DNA of 64,000 nt, from positions 2,542,001-2,606,000 of the forward strand of contig NZ_CP136420.1 in assembly GCF_045278715.1 (NCBI RefSeq), read 5' to 3'. The position numbers and the translations under genes are program-made. This stretch comes from Neomoorella carbonis (lineage in GTDB: Bacteria > Bacillota > DSM-521 > Neomoorellales > Neomoorellaceae). Positions 48,167 through 56,879 of this stretch are shown here, piece by piece (position 1 is the stretch's first letter; each line of letters starts with the position of its first letter). A model generated the notes under the pieces. That model worked only from the letters and a program-made list of their open reading frames with translations, did no database searches and had not been told where the DNA came from.

Positions 48167-50077
48167 ATGGCGGAAATTGCCTTTATTGCTCCCTATGAAG
48201 ACCTGGCCAACATCGCCCGCCAGGTGAGCCTGGAGCTCGGCCTGGACCTATCCATCCACGTTGCCAGGATGGAAGAAGGGGCAAACCTGGCCCGCGAGCT
48301 GGCTAGAAACGGTTGCCAGGTCATTGTCAGCCGCGGCGTAACGGCCTGGCTCATCCAGCAGGCCGTGGACCTCCCGGTAGTAGACGTTCCCATTGGCGGT
48401 TACGATATCCTGCGAGCCTATTACCAGGCCAAGCAATTCGGCGGCCCCATCGGCATCGCCGATGTCCCCGATGTCATCCAGGGCCTGGAGAGCCTGGAAA
48501 CCATCCTGGGAGAGACTTTTCTCAAATACACTCTAAAAAACCAGGATGATGACATCCGGCGGGGCATCCTGGCCCTGAAGGAAGCCGGCGCCGAAGTAAT
48601 CATTGGCAAAATTGCCATGGCCCGCGAGGCGCGCAATTTCGGCTTAAACAGCGTCATCATTACCTCCGGCAAGGAAACAGTCTACCAGGCCCTCAAGGAA
48701 GCCCGGCGGGTGTTACAGGTCCGCCACCAGGAGAAACGCCGGGCTGAACAACTCAAAGCCATCCTGGACTTTGCCTATGACGGCATTATCGCCCTGGATG
48801 AAGAAGGCCGCATCACCGTCTTCAACCCCGTGGCGGAAAAACTCTCCGGCTGGCGCGCCGGAGATGCTATCGGCCGCCCGGTAACGGAGGTTATCCCCAA
48901 CGCCCAGTGCCATACTTTGTTAAAGACAGGAAAACCGGAACTGGGGGAGTTGCTGGACATTGGCAATACCCGGGTGGTGGCCAACCGGGTACCCATCATT
49001 GTCGACGGCCGCACCGTAGGAGTGGTGACTACTTTCCAGAACATTTCCAGCCTGCAAAGCCTGGAGCACAAAGTCCGGCGCCGGCTGGCCGGGCGCGGCC
49101 ACGTGGCCAAGTATACTTTTGCCGACATCCTTGGCGAAAGCCCGGCCTTGAAGGAAGCCGTGCGCCTGGCCCGGGAGTACGCCTCCGTCCAGTCCACGGT
49201 CCTCATCCACGGGGAGACAGGTTCAGGCAAGGAAATGTTTGCCCATGCCATCCACCTGGCCGGCCCCCGGCAGGACGGTCCCTTTGTAGCCGTCAACTGC
49301 GCCGCCCTGCCGGAAAATCTCCTGGAAAGCGAGCTTTTTGGCTATGCCGAGGGGGCCTTTACCGGCGCCCGCAAAGGCGGCAAGCCCGGCCTTTTCGAGC
49401 TGGCCCACGAAGGAACAATTTTCCTGGACGAGATCGGGGAAATGTCGCCCCGGCTCCAGGCCCGGGTGCTGCGGGTCCTGGAAGAGGGGGAGATCATGCG
49501 CCTGGGGGATGACCGCATCATCCCAGTCAATGTAAGGGTTATAGCGGCCACCCACCGCAATCTCGCGCAGATGGTCAAGGAGCAATCTTTCCGGGAAGAC
49601 CTTTACTACCGCATCAACGTCCTGAACCTGGAAATCCCGCCTTTACGTGAGCGCGGGGCCGATGTGCTCCTCCTGGCCGAACATTTCCTCCAGGAATTCT
49701 GCCGCCAGCTGCAGCGGCCGGCAGTGAACCTCACCCCGGAGGCGGCCAGGGAATTGCTCCAGTACCGGTGGCCGGGCAACGTCCGGGAATTGCGCAACTG
49801 CATGGAGCGCTTATCCTTGCGCTGTCATGACACTAACATCAGCGCCGCCGATGTGCGCCAGGCCCTGGGGCTGGCAGCAACGCCGGAGCCCGGGGTCCCC
49901 GGCGAAGGTGCACCTGGAGAAGGCCGGCTAGAAAGCCTGGCCGGCCAGGTGAACATCCTGGAGCGCGGCTTGATCATGCGCGTCCTGGCCGAAACGGGAG
50001 GCAACAAAGCCGAAGCGGCCCGCCGCTTGGGGGTCAGCCGCACCACCCTGTGGCGGAAGCTGAAGGCTGAGCAATAA
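48167..50077 (+). CDS. Sigma-54-dependent activator with PrpR_N and PAS domains
   Basis: A 636-residue enhancer-binding protein. Residues about 1-185 form the PrpR N-terminal sensory domain (VIVSRGVTAWLIQQAVDLPVVDVPIGGYDILRAYYQAKQFGGPIGIADVPDVI). Residues about 205-310 are a PAS domain (LDFAYDGIIALDEEGRITVFNPVAEKLSGW). The AAA+ domain carries GETGSGKEMFA, ESELFGYAEGAFTGA (the GAFTGA loop that contacts sigma-54) and GTIFLDEIGEMSP. A Fis-type HTH ends the protein (NKAEAARRLGVSRTTLWRKLK). PrpR_N proteins sense carboxylic acids or their CoA/citrate derivatives. It faces the por operon and should activate its sigma-54 promoter. Confidence 0.95.
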   Translation: MAEIAFIAPYEDLANIARQVSLELGLDLSIHVARMEEGANLARELARNGCQVIVSRGVTAWLIQQAVDLPVVDVPIGGYDILRAYYQAKQFGGPIGIADVPDVIQGLESLETILGETFLKYTLKNQDDDIRRGILALKEAGAEVIIGKIAMAREARNFGLNSVIITSGKETVYQALKEARRVLQVRHQEKRRAEQLKAILDFAYDGIIALDEEGRITVFNPVAEKLSGWRAGDAIGRPVTEVIPNAQCHTLLKTGKPELGELLDIGNTRVVANRVPIIVDGRTVGVVTTFQNISSLQSLEHKVRRRLAGRGHVAKYTFADILGESPALKEAVRLAREYASVQSTVLIHGETGSGKEMFAHAIHLAGPRQDGPFVAVNCAALPENLLESELFGYAEGAFTGARKGGKPGLFELAHEGTIFLDEIGEMSPRLQARVLRVLEEGEIMRLGDDRIIPVNVRVIAATHRNLAQMVKEQSFREDLYYRINVLNLEIPPLRERGADVLLLAEHFLQEFCRQLQRPAVNLTPEAARELLQYRWPGNVRELRNCMERLSLRCHDTNISAADVRQALGLAATPEPGVPGEGAPGEGRLESLAGQVNILERGLIMRVLAETGGNKAEAARRLGVSRTTLWRKLKAEQ

Positions 50078-50086
50078 GAAGCAAAA

Positions 50087-50881
50087 CTAAATGTTTCCCA
50101 GGACGCGCCAGTCGTGCGTGTACACTTTAAGTCTGTCTCCACGAACAAAACCGACAATAGTTATTCCTAACGCCCGGCCCAACCAGACGGCATAATCGGT
50201 AGGTACTGAACGCGAAACTATAAACGGCACTTTCAGCCTGGCTGCTTTAACCAATATTTCCGAAGAAATCCTCCCGGTGGTAAGGAGAAGCTTATCGTCG
50301 ATAGTTACGCCGGAGCACAGGGCACTGCCCACTACTTTATCAACCGCATTATGACGACCAATATCTTCCCGGAAAATGATAAGGTCTTGCGCATCAGCCA
50401 GGGCGGCGCCATGCACACCCCGTGTCTTTTGATATAAAGCTGAGACCCTTTGCATCTGGTGGATACGGCTGCTGATGACGGCTGCAGGTAACGCAAGCCG
50501 GGATTCGATTCTTATATTAAATATGCAATCCCTATCCCCCCGGTCCGGCCACACGACATTTTGGCCACACCCCGTCATGATCCAGGGAACCATCCCTCCG
50601 CCCCTGTCGCCCATTTCCCTTCGAATCCGCACATCAGCTTTACCGCCGCCGATTTTAACCTCAATAATGTCTTCCAGGGAAAATATAAGACCTTCAGTAA
50701 AAAGGAAACCAATTACAAGTTCTTTTAAATGTCGGGGTGTGCAAAGCAGGTTTACCAGCCTCTGACCATTAACGGTAATTTGTAAAGGGAACTCTGTAAT
50801 GATCGAAGTTTCTTCCTGGCTAATTCGTCCTTTTTCAAATAGGGTTACCAAAGTATTGGTACAGGTTGCTTCTTCTTTCAT
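50087..50881 (-). CDS. fdhD: Formate dehydrogenase accessory sulfurtransferase FdhD
   Basis: A 264-residue protein needed for formate dehydrogenase activity; FdhD relays sulfur from a cysteine desulfurase to the molybdenum or tungsten cofactor. Signatures are RHLKELVIGFLFTEGLI (about 50-66), GVHGAALAD, FREDIGRHNAVDKVVG and TTGRISSEILVKAARLKVPFIVSRSVPTDYAVWLGRALGITIVGFVRGDRLKVYT. The catalytic CxxC of E. coli FdhD is represented only by TGCGQ around residue 103. It follows fdhA in the same direction, after a 142-bp leader with RNA structures. ATG at 50881 has a weak ribosome site. Confidence 0.95.
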   Translation of the reverse strand: MKEEATCTNTLVTLFEKGRISQEETSIITEFPLQITVNGQRLVNLLCTPRHLKELVIGFLFTEGLIFSLEDIIEVKIGGGKADVRIRREMGDRGGGMVPWIMTGCGQNVVWPDRGDRDCIFNIRIESRLALPAAVISSRIHQMQRVSALYQKTRGVHGAALADAQDLIIFREDIGRHNAVDKVVGSALCSGVTIDDKLLLTTGRISSEILVKAARLKVPFIVSRSVPTDYAVWLGRALGITIVGFVRGDRLKVYTHDWRVLGNI

Positions 50882-50895
50882 TACCGGCTTCTTGA

Positions 50896-50947
50896 CCTGG
50901 TGCCATAACTTGACTGTTCCTTCCAGTCAAGCAGCCCCCATACCAGG
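50896..50947 (-). other. RNA stem structure upstream of fdhD
   Basis: On the minus strand the outer stem CCTGGT/ACCAGG encloses a perfect inner stem CTTGACTG/CAGTCAAG with a seven-base loop. It ends 15 bases before the fdhD start. It could stabilise the processed mRNA or control fdhD; it does not match a molybdenum-cofactor riboswitch that I can recognise. Confidence 0.4.
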
Positions 50948-50965
50948 CATTCGCCTCCTTTCCGT

Positions 50966-50993
50966 AAAAAAGGGGACTCTCCACGGAAACCCC
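50966..50993 (-). terminator. Attenuator-like terminator between fdhA and fdhD
   Basis: Minus-strand GGGGTTTC CGTG GAGA GT CCCC forms a hairpin followed by TTTTTT (50966-50971). The arms overlap TTTCCGT, which can instead pair with the downstream ACGGAAA, giving a mutually exclusive alternative. This would let fdhD expression vary relative to fdhA. Confidence 0.5.
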
Positions 50994-51023
50994 AAGGCGC
51001 GCAACCTAATGAGGGACTGTGAG

Positions 51024-53729
51024 CTAAACCATTACTTTATTAACCTTTACAGCACAGGTTTTATACTCAGGTATTTTAGCAACCGGATCCAGGGCGGGAA
51101 TTGTGAGCAGGTTGGCTGCCGCTTCATGGAAATGGAAGCTCATAAATACTTGACCCTGCGGAACACGGCTCGTTAACCGGGCTTTAACTCTTACTTTACC
51201 ACGCCTGGAGGCGATTTCAACCATTTCTCCTTCCTGTATTCCTAAACGCGCAGCGTCATCGCTGTTAATTTCCACAACAGGGACGGGACATATCTCCTCC
51301 AGCCCTCTGGCCTTACGGGATATAACTGTGTGATAGTGATACAAGATTCTACCCGTCGTAAATAAAAACGGGTATTCCTCGTCGGGTTCTTCGGCCGGCG
51401 GCCGGTAATGTACTACCTGGAACTTGCCCCGGCCGCAAGTAAATCTTTCCCGGTGGAGAACGGGTGTACCCGGATGATCGAGGGAAAGTACCGGCCACTG
51501 TAACCCTTTATCTTCCAGGCGCTTATAAGTTATACCCGCATAGCTGGGAGTTAACCCTGCTATCTCCCGCATTATTTCCTCAGGCGACGAATATTTGCCA
51601 GGACACCCCATCAATAGCAGCAAATCATTTAAAATAAGCCAATCCGGCCTCGCTTTACCGGGCGGTTCAACGGCTTTATGCAAAAGCTGCACCCGGCGTT
51701 CCGTACTGGTAAAGGTCCCTTCCTTTTCCGCAAAGGAAGCTCCAGGTAAAACAACGTCCGCCAGCCTGGCCGTTTCCGTTAAAAATATATCCTGTACCAC
51801 CAAAAATTCCAGGTTCTTTAAAGCTTCTTCTACATGGGAGACATCCGGATCAGTCAAGACAGGGTTTTCTCCTAAAATATACATCCCTTTCAATTTGCCC
51901 TGTTGAGCTGCCGCCATCATCTCCATCAAGGTCAAGCCAGGTTTTCCGGGTAAGCCCGGTATCCTCCAGGCTTCCGCAAATTTGCGGCGAATCTCGGGAT
52001 CGGTTACCGGCTGGTATCCGGGCAGTACATTGGGCAGGCCACCCATATCGCAGGCGCCCTGGACATTATTCTGCCCCCGCAGGGGATTTACGCCGCTGCC
52101 TTCTTTCCCGATCTGGCCGCAGGCCATGGCCAGGTTGGCCAGGGCCATTACGTTGCCGGTCCCGGTTACATGTTGAGTTATACCCATAGCGTACAAAATG
52201 GTTGAACGCGGGCCCCTGGCATAGGTTCTTGCCGCCTCAATAATATCGCCTGCCGGTACACCTGTAACTGCCGCAACCTTTTCCGGCGTATATTCCTCTA
52301 CGGCCAGTTTTACAGCTTCAAAACCTTCCGTCCTCCGGGCAATAAATTCTTGATCATAAAGCTCTTCTTTGATGATTACATGCAGCAGCCCATTCAGTAA
52401 AGCCAGGTCTGTCCCCGGTTTTTGTCTCAACCACAAATAGCTCCACTTCACCAGTTCAATTTCCCGGGGATCGGCCACAATGAGCCTCGCCCCGCGACGA
52501 ACGGCTTCTTTTACTTTCAGGGCGATAACGGGATGATTTTCTGTAGTATTGCTGCCAATGACAAAGATACAATCAGCCCGGGCGATGTCAACGATAGAAT
52601 TGGTCATTGCGCCGCTGCCAAAGGTAGTTGCCAGACCGGCAACTGTAGAAGAATGTCAAAGGCGCGCGCAGTGATCAACGTTATTAGTGCCCAGCACTCC
52701 CCGGGCCAGCTTTTGCAAGAGATAATTCTCTTCATTGGTACATTTGGCCGAACAGAGGAAACCCAGGGCCTCAGGGCCATAGCTATCTTTGATATGAGTT
52801 AATTTTTGCGCTACAAGGGCCAGCGCTTCATCCCAGGTTGCTTCCCGGAAATACCCGCTTTCCCTATCTCCTTCGCGGATCAGCGGTCTGGTTAGCCTGT
52901 CGGGACTGTGAATATAGTCAAAGCCAAAGCGGCCCTTCACGCAGAGCCAGCCGTTATTGACCTCCGGGTTTTCGTAACCCTTAACTTTAACTACCCTGCC
53001 GTCCTTTACATAGAGGGTGATATTGCACCCCACCCCGCAGTAAGAACAAACACTGCGGATTTTTTGCAGCTCCCACTCGCGGCCCTGCCATAAACTCGCC
53101 TTCTCCGCCAGGGCCCCCACCGGGCAGACCTGGACGCAGTTGCCGCAAAAGACGCATTCCTCTGATTGCTTGAGGGTAAGATCCATAGCCGGGGTTACCC
53201 TGGTGTTGAACCCGCGGTGGGCAAAGTCGATAACGTTGTTAACCTGGACTTCCGCGCAAACGCGGATGCACTTGCCGCACAGGATGCACTTGTTCATATC
53301 CCGCACGATGAAGGGGTTGTCATCCTCCAGGGGATAGTCGTGTTTTTCCCCGTGGAATTTGTCTCCCCTTACGCCGTAATAGTAGGCGTAATCCTGCAGG
53401 CTGCAGGCGCCGCTCTTGCTGCAGGTGAGGCAGTCCCGGGGATGGTTGGCCAGCAGTAGTTCCAGCATCATCTTGCGGGCCTCAACTACTTGCGGCGAAG
53501 CCGTCTGCACCACCATGCCTTCGGCGACGGTGGTCACGCAGGAGGCCGGCAGGCCGCGCATGCCCTCGATTTCCACCACGCAGAGGCGGCAGCCGCCCCA
53601 GGGCGTGAGCTTCGGGTCATGGCAGAGGGTAGGGATAAAGATGCCGTTATCCCGGGCGGCCTGCAGGACCGTTGTCCCGGCCGGTACGGTAATTTTCTTG
53701 CCATCGATGGTCAAGGTGACATCAGCCAT
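51024..53729 (-). CDS. fdhA: Formate dehydrogenase catalytic subunit, selenocysteine-containing
   Basis: A 901-residue selenoprotein read through an in-frame UGA (52656-52658), residue 358, context VDHCARL-Sec-HSSTVAGLATTFG. The Sec residue coordinates Mo/W in formate oxidation/CO2 reduction. The N-terminus carries a NuoG-like [2Fe-2S] domain (CHDPKLTPWGGCRLC), a CLTCSKSGAC segment, two ferredoxin motifs (CILCGKCIRVCAE; CVFCGNCVQVCPVG), then the [4Fe-4S] motif CSYCGVGCNI and the molybdopterin domains. The second part includes GSNTTENHPVIALKV, MGITQHVTGTGNVMALANLAMACGQIG and a molydopterin-dinucleotide C-terminal domain. ATG 53729 follows GGGGGG. Automated annotation would split it into two genes. 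In acetogens it makes formate from CO2 in the Wood-Ljungdahl methyl branch. Confidence 0.97.
52626..52644 (-). promoter_or_regulatory. Bacterial SECIS hairpin of fdhA
   Basis: AGTTGCC pairs perfectly with GGCAACT around the apical loop GGTCT, the loop of the E. coli fdhF SECIS. The stem begins 11 bases after the UGA (52656-52658). It would recruit SelB with Sec-tRNA. Confidence 0.93.
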
Positions 53730-53754
53730 CTGTTTTCCCCCCTATTTGATGCAA

Positions 53755-55578
53755 CTACAGCCTGGATATCGCCCCGAACTTGCACTTCTCCATGCAACTG
53801 CCGCACTTGATACATCGGGCGGGATCAATGCGGTGCGGCTGCTTTTTCTCGCCGCTTACGGCCCCCGCCGGGCAGGCCCGGGCACAGGCGCCGCAGCCGG
53901 TGCACTTCTCAGCGTCGATGGTATATACCAGTAAAGCCTGGCAGACATGGGCCGGGCAGCGTTTATCTTTGATGTGGGCCTCATATTCGTGGCGGAAGTA
54001 CTGGAGGGTGGAGAGGATGGGGTTGGGACAGGTCTGCCCCAGGCCGCAGAGGGCCGTGTTCTTGACCACCCGCGCCAGGGTCTCCAGGGTCTCCAGGTCC
54101 TCCATCTTTCCTTCACCTTCACAGATGCGGGTGAGGATCTCCAGCATCCTTTTCGTGCCCTCCCGGCAGGGGGTACACTTGCCGCAGGATTCCGCCTGGG
54201 TAAAGTTCAGGAAAAACCGGGCAACATCGACCATGCAGGTATTCTCATCCATGACCACCATTCCGCCGGAACCCATGATGGCCCCTGCGGCAGTGAGGGA
54301 CTCGTAATCCACCGGCAGGTCCAGCTTGTCTTCCGGCAGGCAGCCACCCGACGGGCCGCCGATCTGGACGGCCTTAAACTGTTTATCATCCTGGATACCG
54401 CCGGCAATATCAAAAATGATTTCCCGCAGGGTTATGCCCATGGGCACTTCGATGAGCCCGGTCTTCTTAACCTTGCCCGTCAGGCAGAAAACCTTGGTCC
54501 CCTTGCTCTTTTCCGTGCCCATGGCGGCAAACCACCGGCCGCCGTTCTTGATAATAAAGGGGACGTTGGCGTAGGTTTCCACGTTATTAATGTTGGTAGG
54601 CTTGCCCCATAACCCCTGCTGCGCCGGGAAAGGCGGCCGCACCCGGGGCATGCCCCGCCTGCCTTCGATGGAAGCGAGTAAAGCCGTCTCCTCGCCGCAG
54701 ACAAAGGCGCCGGCGCCGGCCTTGATATGCAGGTCAAAATTAAAACCCGTACCCAGAATATCCCGGCCCAGCAAGCCCTTTTCTTCCGCCGCGGCAGTAG
54801 CCATTTTCAGGCGCTTGATGGCTAATGGATACTCGGCGCGGCAGTAGATATAACCCTCATCGGCGCCTATGGCGTAGGCGGCGATGGTCATGCCCTCAAT
54901 AACGGCAAAGGGGTCGCCTTCCAGGACGCTGCGATCCATAAAGGCGCCGGGATCGCCCTCATCGGCGTTGCAGACTACATATTTTTTGTCCCCCGGGGCC
55001 TGCCGGGCAAAGCTCCACTTCAGGCCCGTAGGAAAACCGGCGCCGCCCCGGCCGCGCAGACCCGAGATTTTGATTTCTTCGATTACCTGTTCCGGAGTCA
55101 TTCGGCTCAAGACCTTTTCCAGGGCTTCATAGCCGCCGGTGGCAATATATTCATCCAGGCTTTCCGGGTCGGTCAAACCCAGGCGGGAAGTCACCACCCG
55201 CACCTGGCGGCCGTAGTAAGTACTTGCCGCCATCACCGGGATGCCTTCATAGGGTTCTGCTTCACCGGGCACCTGGATCAGTGCCCATTCCCTGATAGGC
55301 TCCCCGTGCACCATGTGCCTCTCAATCAACCTGGCGACATGCTCCGGGGTCACGTCGCCGTAGAAAACCCGCGGTTTTCCCGGCAGGGCTATTTCTACAA
55401 TGGGCTCGGCGTAACACATACCGATACAGCTCGTTTGGCTTATATCTACCTGCAGACCCAGCCTGTTTATTTCTTCTTCCAGGGCCGCCATTACCTTTGC
55501 TCCCCCGGCCGCCTGGCCGCAGGTGCTCATGCCCACGGTGATGGAAGGCTTATCCCGCAATTCCTTCAAATCATGCAA
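53755..55578 (-). CDS. fdhB: NuoF-like diaphorase/iron-sulfur subunit of formate dehydrogenase
   Basis: A 607-residue electron-transfer subunit. It has an N-terminal thioredoxin-like [2Fe-2S] domain (STCGQAAGGAKV, CIGMCYAEP) and an NAD(P)H/FMN-binding NuoF core (GRGGAGFPTGLKW; NADEGDPGAFMDRSVLEGDP; GAGAFVCGEETALLASIEGRRG). An SLBB domain, the NuoF cluster motif SCGKCTPCREG and two C-terminal ferredoxin motifs (CTGCGACARACP; CIKCGSCMEKCK) complete it. This architecture equals HydB/NfnB-type flavin subunits. With NuoE and FdhA it forms a soluble NAD(P)-linked formate dehydrogenase; NADPH use is known for the Moorella enzyme. TTG start behind AGGGGTGA. Confidence 0.93.
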   Translation of the reverse strand: MHDLKELRDKPSITVGMSTCGQAAGGAKVMAALEEEINRLGLQVDISQTSCIGMCYAEPIVEIALPGKPRVFYGDVTPEHVARLIERHMVHGEPIREWALIQVPGEAEPYEGIPVMAASTYYGRQVRVVTSRLGLTDPESLDEYIATGGYEALEKVLSRMTPEQVIEEIKISGLRGRGGAGFPTGLKWSFARQAPGDKKYVVCNADEGDPGAFMDRSVLEGDPFAVIEGMTIAAYAIGADEGYIYCRAEYPLAIKRLKMATAAAEEKGLLGRDILGTGFNFDLHIKAGAGAFVCGEETALLASIEGRRGMPRVRPPFPAQQGLWGKPTNINNVETYANVPFIIKNGGRWFAAMGTEKSKGTKVFCLTGKVKKTGLIEVPMGITLREIIFDIAGGIQDDKQFKAVQIGGPSGGCLPEDKLDLPVDYESLTAAGAIMGSGGMVVMDENTCMVDVARFFLNFTQAESCGKCTPCREGTKRMLEILTRICEGEGKMEDLETLETLARVVKNTALCGLGQTCPNPILSTLQYFRHEYEAHIKDKRCPAHVCQALLVYTIDAEKCTGCGACARACPAGAVSGEKKQPHRIDPARCIKCGSCMEKCKFGAISRL

Positions 55579-55595
55579 TTCAGCTTCACCCCTCG

Positions 55596-56075
55596 CTAGT
55601 ACCTTGCCAGGATGGCCGGGAGCTTTTCTGGCGTCAGCCGCCCGTAGGTTTCTTCGTTAATCATCATCACCGGCGCCAGGCCGCAGGAACCAAGACAAGC
55701 CACCGTTTCCAGGGTAAAGCGGCCGTCGGCGGTGGTCTCATTTTTGCCTATACCCAGGGCGCCTGAAAGAGCTTCCAGCAGCCGGGCCCCTCCGCGCACG
55801 TGGCACGCCGTACCCTGACAGATGCGGATGATGTTCCGCCCCCGGGGTTTTAAGTGAAACTGGGTATAGAAAGTCGCCACGCCGTAAACCCGGCTGAAGG
55901 GTATTTTAAGCTTTCTTGCTATCTCCCGCATGACCTCCCCCGGCAGGTAGCCGTAAATATCCTGGGCTTCCTGGAGAATGGGGATCAGGGCTCCTTCAGT
56001 CCCAGCATAGCGTTCCAGGACCTCTGCCAGGGCTTTTGCCTTAATGTTCGCATCATTATTGCCGTCAGGAACCAT
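55596..56075 (-). CDS. NuoE-like [2Fe-2S] subunit of formate dehydrogenase complex
   Basis: A 159-residue thioredoxin-fold subunit. The cluster cysteines lie in CQGTACHVRGG and CLGSCGLAPVMMINEE, the NuoE/HydA-gamma signature. The N-terminal helical part (LIPILQEAQDIYGYLPGEVMREIARKLKIPFSRVYGVATFY) is conserved. It is the first gene of the fdh operon, 17 bp before fdhB. ATG at 56075 is used; a TTG one codon earlier is equally close to GGGAGGG. Confidence 0.93.
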   Translation of the reverse strand: MVPDGNNDANIKAKALAEVLERYAGTEGALIPILQEAQDIYGYLPGEVMREIARKLKIPFSRVYGVATFYTQFHLKPRGRNIIRICQGTACHVRGGARLLEALSGALGIGKNETTADGRFTLETVACLGSCGLAPVMMINEETYGRLTPEKLPAILARY

Positions 56076-56166
56076 CAAATCTACCCAACCCTCCCATCAG
56101 GCGCTTACCGCCAATTTATTGTTATTATAACACTAAATTTACACACCAGTTAGTAACTTTTTTGCT

Positions 56167-56532
56167 CTAAATTTTACTATTTTGCATATTTAACTTTGAA
56201 CGGACAAAATCAAGAAATTCGGATAGTGCCCGGGACGGCTCAAGGCTGAAGCTGCTCTCCGTAACTACTTTACCTTGATGAAAGTGCCGGGGATAACTCT
56301 GCAGGTATTTGTATTCTCTATGGGGGCGGTTGTCATAGCGATAAATTGTGCCATCAAGGAAACGCCTTTCCCAGTGGTAGGCAAAGCGACCCGGTATTTT
56401 ACTTGAAAACCAGACGTCAATATAGCTGGCATCTATCACATGAAGGCGTAACCTATCTGGCCTTACTTCGGCCTCCAGGATAATATCCGCATATTCCCTT
56501 TCAGCCAGGGTAGCTAATTCATGATAAATCAT
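56167..56532 (-). CDS. tumE: TumE-family (DUF6516) toxin
   Basis: A 121-residue protein matching the TumE family of toxin-antitoxin systems (EYADIILEAEVRPDRLRLHVIDASYIDVWFSSKIPGRFAYHWERRFLDGTIYRYDN). The arrangement WE-R-dG-iyRyDN-PH is characteristic, with a C-terminal segment HFHQGKVVTESSFSL. The enzymatic activity is not established to my knowledge. It overlaps the tumA stop by 4 bp (ATGA), the usual organisation. Confidence 0.82.
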   Translation of the reverse strand: MIYHELATLAEREYADIILEAEVRPDRLRLHVIDASYIDVWFSSKIPGRFAYHWERRFLDGTIYRYDNRPHREYKYLQSYPRHFHQGKVVTESSFSLEPSRALSEFLDFVRSKLNMQNSKI

Positions 56533-56810
56533 GATAACTTACTCAACACCATTTGAATTTTTTCTAATTGTTCTTCCAGGTAATCTGCTTTAACAAAATC
56601 GTCAAATGTCATATCTTCATCTAATTCGCCTTTTTTTATCCTGTCATCAAATTCCTGGAAGGAAGCAACCTGATATTTTAGATATATAGTGGTCAATTCG
56701 GCCCTTAATTCCCTCGACTTTTGCTTTAAATAGGCTTTTAAACTATCCCGGGCTAGTTTATCTTTAGAAGTCTCTAATATACTGGCTGCTTCCTCAAAAG
56801 GTAAGCTCAT
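56529..56810 (-). CDS. tumA: TumA-family antitoxin-like protein
   Basis: A 93-residue, highly charged helical protein (SKDKLARDSLKAYLKQKSRELRAELTTIYLKYQVASFQEFDDRIKKGELDEDMTFDDFVKADYLEEQLEKIQMVL). The acid segment DEDMTFDDFVKADYLEE resembles toxin-neutralising tails. Upstream and overlapping the TumE toxin, with AGGTGG before ATG. Regarded as antitoxin by position and family resemblance; a clear DNA-binding motif is not seen. Confidence 0.75.
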   Translation of the reverse strand: MSLPFEEAASILETSKDKLARDSLKAYLKQKSRELRAELTTIYLKYQVASFQEFDDRIKKGELDEDMTFDDFVKADYLEEQLEKIQMVLSKLS

Positions 56811-56879
56811 GTATCTCTACCACCTTTGGCTTTATAACTTAACCCCGCTTAAATCTATTATAAGCCTTTACCTCAACTA

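Noticed and set aside
50882..51023. Molybdenum/tungsten cofactor riboswitch upstream of fdhD
   Set aside because: Stems are present, but the conserved core of the Moco aptamer is not recognisable; listed only as RNA structure.
51024..52658. fdhA as a pseudogene with a premature stop
   Set aside because: The stop is UGA at the conserved Sec site and is followed by a correct SECIS hairpin; both parts are otherwise intact.
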